Shown here: positions 58,790-64,000 of the stretch, in pieces
Position numbering within the stretch: the first letter of the stretch is position 1
How the letters are laid out: every line of letters begins with the position of its first letter
Assembly: GCF_003265705.1 (NCBI RefSeq)
Contig: NW_020312966.1
Coordinates: 19,243,312-19,307,311 of the forward strand
Reading direction: 5' to 3'
Source of the DNA: Callorhinus ursinus
Taxonomy: Eukaryota; Chordata; Mammalia; Carnivora; Otariidae
DNA length: 64,000 nt
Notes under the pieces: model-generated
The model's input: only the letters and a program-made list of their open reading frames with translations
Databases searched by the model: none
What the model was told of the DNA's origin: nothing
Program-made: the position numbers and the translations under genes

Positions 58790-59020
58790 CAGGCTCTGCA
58801 ATTGTAATGCTTCAGTTTGCTACACTGCTCATGAACTTTCAAGGAGGCAAGATCTTGGTCATTTTATTTAAACCCTATACATTTCAGTTTCCTAATCCGG
58901 AAAAGAAAGATAGTAATAACAATAGCCATATGGGCTTATTATGAATATTAAATGAGTTAATATGTGCGATGTGCTTGCTACAGTGCAAGGCAAACAAGGA
59001 GTAAATGTTGATTATTACAA
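58790..59020 (+). repeat. MIR SINE
   Basis: Plus-strand MIR: 'ATACAGGCTCTGCAATTG', 'TTCAGTTTCCTAATCCGG', 'ATTAAATGAGTTAATATGTG' and 'TACAGTGCAAGGCAAAC'. Confidence 0.85.
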
Positions 59021-59024
59021 GAAA

Positions 59025-60760
59025 TTAAACAGTGTACTGCTAGTTAATGAGTCCTATTGTTAGTTAATATTCAGAATAAATATATTATTACATCTATTTT
59101 TTAATTTTAGTATTATTGTTAAAATATGTGGCAGTTTCATGTTGGTTCAGTTATCTCAAAAAATATATTTTGCATAATCATTCTAAGGAAATGAAAAGAT
59201 CAACAGTTTCCAGGCATAAACCTCAGGATGCCAAACAGCTTCACAGAATCACAAACTGCTGTAATGATTTCCCATAGTTTCTCTTGTGGCTGCCACATTA
59301 TAAAAATCTTGTCAATGGACTCATGTCATACCTAGATGCAGGTTTCCCCTGGTCCCCCAGGAACTTCAGTCCTGGGGTTTCTAGTAGGCACAGGCCTCTG
59401 GGATAGAGAAGGAAATGTTAGCACTTAGCTTTTCAAAATTGAAAGTATATTTCCCTGTGCCCCAAGAGAAATGGACCCAAGTCTAGCAGGAAGACCATAC
59501 ACTTGCTGCAAGAACATGGATTGGCTTCCCCTGGAAGAAGACAAGCTAACCATGAGGATGGGAGGGTAGAACATAGGAAGGAAGTGTCATAGAGTCAGAG
59601 GCTCTCAACAGGACCTGTCCTTGGCTGATGAGGCCAACATGGAGAAGGGGAGGTGGGAGAGAAACTAAAGGAGATCTTATGTAGAACTTGGAGTAGGAAA
59701 AAAATATTATTACACATTAGATACTTCAGCTGAACAGATTCTACAGTTGACACAGGTTCTGATGAAAAAGTAAACAGATAGGGGCATTCACTGGGTAGTT
59801 AAGCTAATTTTAAAAACTGACCAAGTAGAGACAGTTAGTCCCTGGATCTTGGCTTCAAAGTTGGGGCACTGTGCCCTGTAGGTCCCCTGACTTGCTTTTA
59901 GGGTACTCTGTTCTTCCCTAGGTGAGTATGGAAGCAACGGTCTGTACAACAGTTTTAATCATACACCATTGATCGTTCTGAGAAGAGTACTAACCATTCA
60001 CTGAGAATAAGTTTTAAAGATGGTGAGAATGATTACTGTATCATAATGCTGGAACATTCCACTTAGAATCAAATGCCCTACATCAATGGTTTTCCTTTTC
60101 TTCATTATTCTGACTACCTTAATGATCCATCCAAAAATCAAACTAATGTGTATGGTGTCAGGTCACAGCAGGCTTCATACCTTCCCATGATTCTTCTACT
60201 GTAGTTTTTATTAAGGACAACTGTGACTCTCTATTGAAGGGATTCCTGAGATCTTATTAGAGTTTTATTTAGAGAAGGGAAAATAGAAGCCAAAAGTCAA
60301 ATAAGGCTTTTAGGAAGTCAGTGGAGCAATGGGGCATAGGTGAGCATGCATGCTCTTCGCATAGCCTTCACATCTCATTCCCCACTCCATACTTCCTACT
60401 CACAAAGTAAGCTCTACCACTGTGACTCCATCTTTTATTTCTTTATGGCTCATATAAAAATGCAGAGAAAATGTGTTGATTACTTTACAAAAGACTTTGA
60501 CAGATTTACTTCCATTGGTTTCCGTGAATTTTGAGAATGAGCTCTCTGAAACCCTAAAGCAGGGATTCCTGTTTTATGAGACCAATCTTGAGACTGTCCC
60601 AAGTCTTACAAAATTTATGGAATTTATGGAATCTCCAAATCCGTATCTGCTTTCTTGAATGGTGTTAGATGACCAGCATTTTAGGAGGGGTTTGGAGCTT
60701 GTTGAATGGTGGATGGTGAGTCCAGAGCTGGGGATCACTAGAAGTCACCACCATTCTTTG
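59025..60760. other. Unique sequence, no gene seen
   Basis: About 1.7 kb without recognised repeats. Short overlapping plus-strand frames at 60340-60658 lack domain features. Confidence 0.45.
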
Positions 60761-60761
60761 A

Positions 60762-60830
60762 TTTAACAAACATTTATTGAGTATCTACATGATTAAGGCA
60801 CTGGGGGAGATAGAAATATGACACTGTTTT
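60762..60830 (-). repeat. L2 3' tail fragment
   Basis: 'AACAAACATTTATTGAGTAT' followed by 'AGGCACTGGGGGAGATAG' is the complement of the L2 3' end. Confidence 0.7.
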
Positions 60831-60847
60831 TAAGGAAAAGAAGCTGA

Positions 60848-61050
60848 TATTATTAAATGACTAACATGTACCATATTTTACCTACATTATTCCAACTAAT
60901 TCTTACAACAGCATTTTGAACTTGGGAATATTATTTGTTTCACAGATAAAGAAACAGGCTCAACGAATTTAAGTAACTTGCTCAAGATCTTTCAGTAGGC
61001 AAGTAGCAGAGACAGAACTGTCTAACTCCATAATATAAAGTCAGGTTAAT
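60848..61050 (-). repeat. MIR SINE
   Basis: Complement of MIR: 'AATTCTTACAACAGCATTTT', 'CACAGATAAAGAAACAGGCT' and 'AAGTAACTTGCTCAAGATC'. Confidence 0.85.
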
Positions 61051-61141
61051 GTAGATGAAAAGGCAGTTACTTGGACAACTAGAATTCAAGGCAGTATGTG
61101 ATAAGTGTAATAAGAAGAGAACATTTAAAAATGCCATAAGA

Positions 61142-61237
61142 GGGGTGCCTGGCTGGCTCAGTTGGAAAAGCATGGAAGAGAATGCGACTCTTGATCTTGG
61201 GGTCATGAGTTTGGGTGTAGAGATTACTTAAATAAAC
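61142..61237 (+). mobile_element. Short carnivore tRNA-SINE subfamily
   Basis: About 96 bases: head 'GGGGTGCCTGGCTGGCTCAG', then 'GACTCTTGATCTTGGGGTC', 'GGGTGTAGAGATTACTTAAA' and a short A tail, with no CT-rich block. The target 'TTTAAAAATGCCATAAGA' (61124-61141) recurs as 'TTTAAAAAATGCCGTAAGA' (61238-61256). Same short type as 33980-34102. Confidence 0.93.
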
Positions 61238-61259
61238 TTTAAAAAATGCCGTAAGAATT

Positions 61260-61855
61260 TTCAGTTAAGAGATAAGAACTTGATCCCCCCTCCACACACA
61301 TACAAATGAGCCCCTTCCTACCCATCAATTGGCATAGAGCAGAACAACTTAGAAATTCGTTGGAATACAGTGTTGCATCTACTTGGGTTAAAAGTTTAGG
61401 GATAAGATTGTTCAGTTTCTATGCATGGATGCTGTCACACAATGGGGTATCAGTTTCTCAAATTGCCCTGCTCAGGAGACCAGCTGGGGCTTAATGGTGT
61501 CAGGTCAATAGGAGCCCTTCTTACCCCCAGATGGTTTTCTGTTGTCAGGAGCCAATTCTGTTTTCCCCTTCTGGAAAATAAATATCTACAAATCTGAAGG
61601 GATACTCATTTTCTATCCCAGATGAAGCAATTATTATAAGTAGGTATGGAACAATCTGCTGGCTATGTGAAAAAAATATGCAAATCTATAAAATGTACTG
61701 GAATAAAATCATTTTTCCATATTTGGTAGGCAACTTTAATTACCTTGTACCTTTTGGTACCTATGTCTTGTATTTGAATCCATAATCATATAGTGATGAA
61801 AACACATTTTTTACATCACAGTACAATAGAGTACATTTATTTCCCCAGTCCCTCT
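61260..61855. other. Unique sequence, no gene seen
   Basis: No recognised repeat. The small plus-strand frame at 61306-61494 has no feature I can assign. Confidence 0.45.
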
Positions 61856-61859
61856 CAAA

Positions 61860-62010
61860 TAAGTAGGAATTATTTTTCCCAGATTAGAAGTGGGAAAAAT
61901 AAAAGATAATACTTCAGATAAAGTATATTTCCAAGGTTCAAAAAGTATATTTCCAGGATTACAGAGACAGTGAGTTCAAAGCTAGAACTGTAGCCCAGAA
62001 CAGACTGTTG
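61860..62010 (-). repeat. MIR-like fragment
   Basis: 'TCCCAGATTAGAAGTGGGAA' and 'GAGTTCAAAGCTAGAACTG' follow reverse-oriented MIR. A small tandem duplication of AAGTATATTTCCA (61921-61933 and 61943-61955) lies within. Confidence 0.5.
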
Positions 62011-62014
62011 CAAG

Positions 62015-62650
62015 TTGCATGCTCTTTCTATACATGTTGTGGTTTTGCAGTAGGTATGATATCGTCTCTTTATGCTGTATCATCAAAAGCGACACTCTAA
62101 GAAGGTGATATCCTTCGCCAACATTGCCCTCAGCAAATCTCACATTAATTCACGTATATCTCAGCATCTCCAAATATGGAAGCCTTCCATTTTACATGAT
62201 TCTATCTATATTGCTGAATTTCCATTATTATGACTTTTTGTTGTTCTCTAGAATCTGTTATTCTGAATTTGTTATTTTCAGGCTTTTCTTTCTGTCTACA
62301 CCAGATAATCATACATAGGAAATGACACAAATGAATGGAAGCTTTGGATCCACATCTAGACACAGGAATGGGTTATTATTTCTGTAGTAATCTTAGAAAG
62401 CTGATCCAAAAAAAATCACTTAAGCAAAGCTTAATTCATTTGGGTAAAACACAAATTAAGCAGTGAGTTTTCCAAGCAAACATCTGAAATATTAGTATCT
62501 CCACAGTTCCCAGAAGAAGCAAATGGGCAGATATAGACCATGTATATATATTTGCATCTGCAAATAAGGACAACTGGATACAGAAAATCACATAGTTTTA
62601 AAAGATTTCTTGTAAATGACAAGGTTTGAAATAAAAATTGTATTTACCTA
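62015..62650. other. AT-rich unique sequence, no gene seen
   Basis: About 640 bases with no recognised repeat or gene. Confidence 0.45.
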
Positions 62651-62654
62651 AGAT

Positions 62655-62785
62655 GTCCAGCGTGATTTGATATACATAGTGAAGCTTTTACTACAGTCAA
62701 CCTAATTAACATATCTTCTCCTCACATAGTTACCATTGTTGTGTGTGTGATGAGAGCACATAAAATCTACAGGGAAATTTTATGG
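62655..62785 (-). repeat. L1M 3'UTR fragment
   Basis: 'CAACCTAATTAACATATCTT' and 'ACATAGTTACCATTGTTGTG' are the complement of the same L1 3'UTR segment seen at 1-105. Confidence 0.75.
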
Positions 62786-62789
62786 AATT

Positions 62790-63635
62790 CTCTTCTCTGA
62801 CCCCCACCATGTCATGCTTTGAGAAAGCATTTATCTTCTCAAGATATTGGCATTTATATATTCATGTCTTCTGATGATATGTATTGGGTTTGTAATGTCT
62901 TACCAGGCCAAGAACTTATTAGTTGGAGACAATCTAGAGAGGCAGTTAAAATGGTCAAGTTTATGCAAAGCTGCAGAAAAGAGACACGGAGTTGGGGGAA
63001 AAGAAACTCCAAGAAATGGTTTTGTCAGTCCTTGTCCCTTTGGCTACAGGATTCTATAAGGACTGCTAGAACTCTGCTCTGAGTTTTCCAATCCTGGGAC
63101 TTATCAGATTCAGAATGGAACGAGAAGCTGGGACTGGATTAGTAAGACATATGAACACCGTATTTAGCACTTCCTATTCATGAGGCTCAGTGTGATCTCT
63201 TTACCTACAGCCTCTCGTGTAGCAAATAACATAAAATCAATGTGGGAGGACATCTCCGAGGTACAGTGATATTTCCTGGACATGGGTATAGGCAGAATTC
63301 CCCTGGAATGTAATTCATTAGTACCTCCCACAAAAGTGACCTCTCATGAGACTTTTAGCACCTGGGAGATACAACATACAATATGAATGTATTGGGTTGT
63401 TCAAACTCAAACATTTGATGTTTGATTTGATGCTTTTAATAAATAATGATGTGACCATTTACTCTAAGGATTTTTGACTTGTCACTCTTCCTACCATCTT
63501 GTCATGATTTAAAAAAAAAAACCAGACATGGAAAAATAACTTAGTTTTCCCCTTAATTCATGGAAAAAAAACTTCGAAAAAAATTTTGTTGTTTTAAGAA
63601 ACTTACTAAAATATTCATGAGATCCAAAATATTGG
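62790..63635. other. Unique sequence, no gene seen
   Basis: Two overlapping short plus-strand frames (62819-63082, 62847-63059) lie here without recognisable features. No repeat seen. Confidence 0.4.
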
Positions 63636-63639
63636 ATGC

Positions 63640-63795
63640 AACTTTCTAACTTCTGTACCTCAGTTTACCTATCCTTAAAGTAAGATTAATAATGTTGTAC
63701 TGCACCTGCTACGGAATATAAATTTAATAAGCCTTTTAAACCTCCACTTTGTAATCCTCAGAGGAAAAGGCACTATGTAAACATCAAGTAATCTT
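63640..63795 (+). repeat. MIR SINE fragment
   Basis: 'CTTCTGTACCTCAGTTTACC' followed by 'CCTTAAAGTAAGATTAATAA' and 'AAAAGGCACTATGTAAAC' are MIR core and tail phrases on the plus strand. The last 200 bases of the window hold nothing I recognise. Confidence 0.65.
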
Positions 63796-64000
63796 ATCTT
63801 TGTGCCTTGTTATCTGAGCTAATATTAATTGTAGAAAAGTTATGTCAAATAACATAAAATGGATATTGGAATAAAACTGCAGTTTGATTTTGTTGTTTTA
63901 CCATTTATATTGGCAAGTGAGGAATAGATGGCAAACACTCATTATATTATGTCACCAAAATTCCAACCGAGAAATAATATCTAATAATAACATAGCACAG

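Overview
This window reads as an intergenic or deep intronic stretch of a mammalian nuclear genome, almost certainly from Carnivora. The best clue is a set of eight tRNA-derived carnivore SINEs (CAN-SINE/SINEC). Their heads carry the pol III A-box region 'TGGCTCAGTTGG' and their bodies 'TCATGATC...GGGATCAAG'. The bodies match the arctoid caniform type (bears, pinnipeds, mustelids) rather than the dog or cat type. One young copy (50709-50911) has the internal stretch 'ACAAGTAGGCAGAGAGGCAG', which I associate with mustelids (ferret, mink, otter); that narrower placement is inference. A 10-N gap inside a GAAA repeat shows this is scaffolded draft assembly.

I find no convincing protein-coding gene, tRNA, rRNA or known ncRNA. 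The open reading frames are short. Most that I could assign are remnants of LINE-1, L2 or an endogenous retrovirus; the rest look like chance frames. One 89-codon minus-strand frame (25761-26030) has a natural-looking composition and is kept as a low-confidence candidate.

Layout. 1-5.6 kb: old L1, L2 and MIR fragments, then a 3.5 kb decayed L1 carrying two SINEs. 5.6-11.1 kb: mostly unique sequence with MIRs, a (CAT)10 tract and one SINE. 11.1-15.6 kb: a near full-length, very old L1 on the minus strand with a SINE inside, followed by a palindromic DNA-transposon-like element. 16-23 kb: repeat-poor unique sequence. 23.0-25.2 kb: an internally deleted class II (ERVK-like) provirus with two LTRs, a tRNA-Lys-type primer site and a 6-bp target duplication. 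25-34 kb: unique sequence, one old L1 3' end and microsatellites. 34.7-43.7 kb: a multi-layer nest in which an old L1 is interrupted by a younger L1 (itself holding a solo LTR), by a second L1 3' fragment and by two SINEs. 45.9-48.9 kb: a MER5-type element, a gapped GAAA tract and an isolated CpG island (47.48-47.88 kb). 49.0-51.8 kb: an old minus-strand L2 split by two hAT elements and a plus-strand L2 that itself holds a SINE. 52-64 kb: L2, MIR and L1 3' remnants in AT-rich unique sequence.

The window is a layered record of transposition. I see no evidence of a novel multi-gene system. The observations most worth checking are the deleted provirus, the nested L1 stack, the isolated CpG island and a few odd structural signatures (a 27-base G run, and a T tract bounded by a 13-bp direct repeat).
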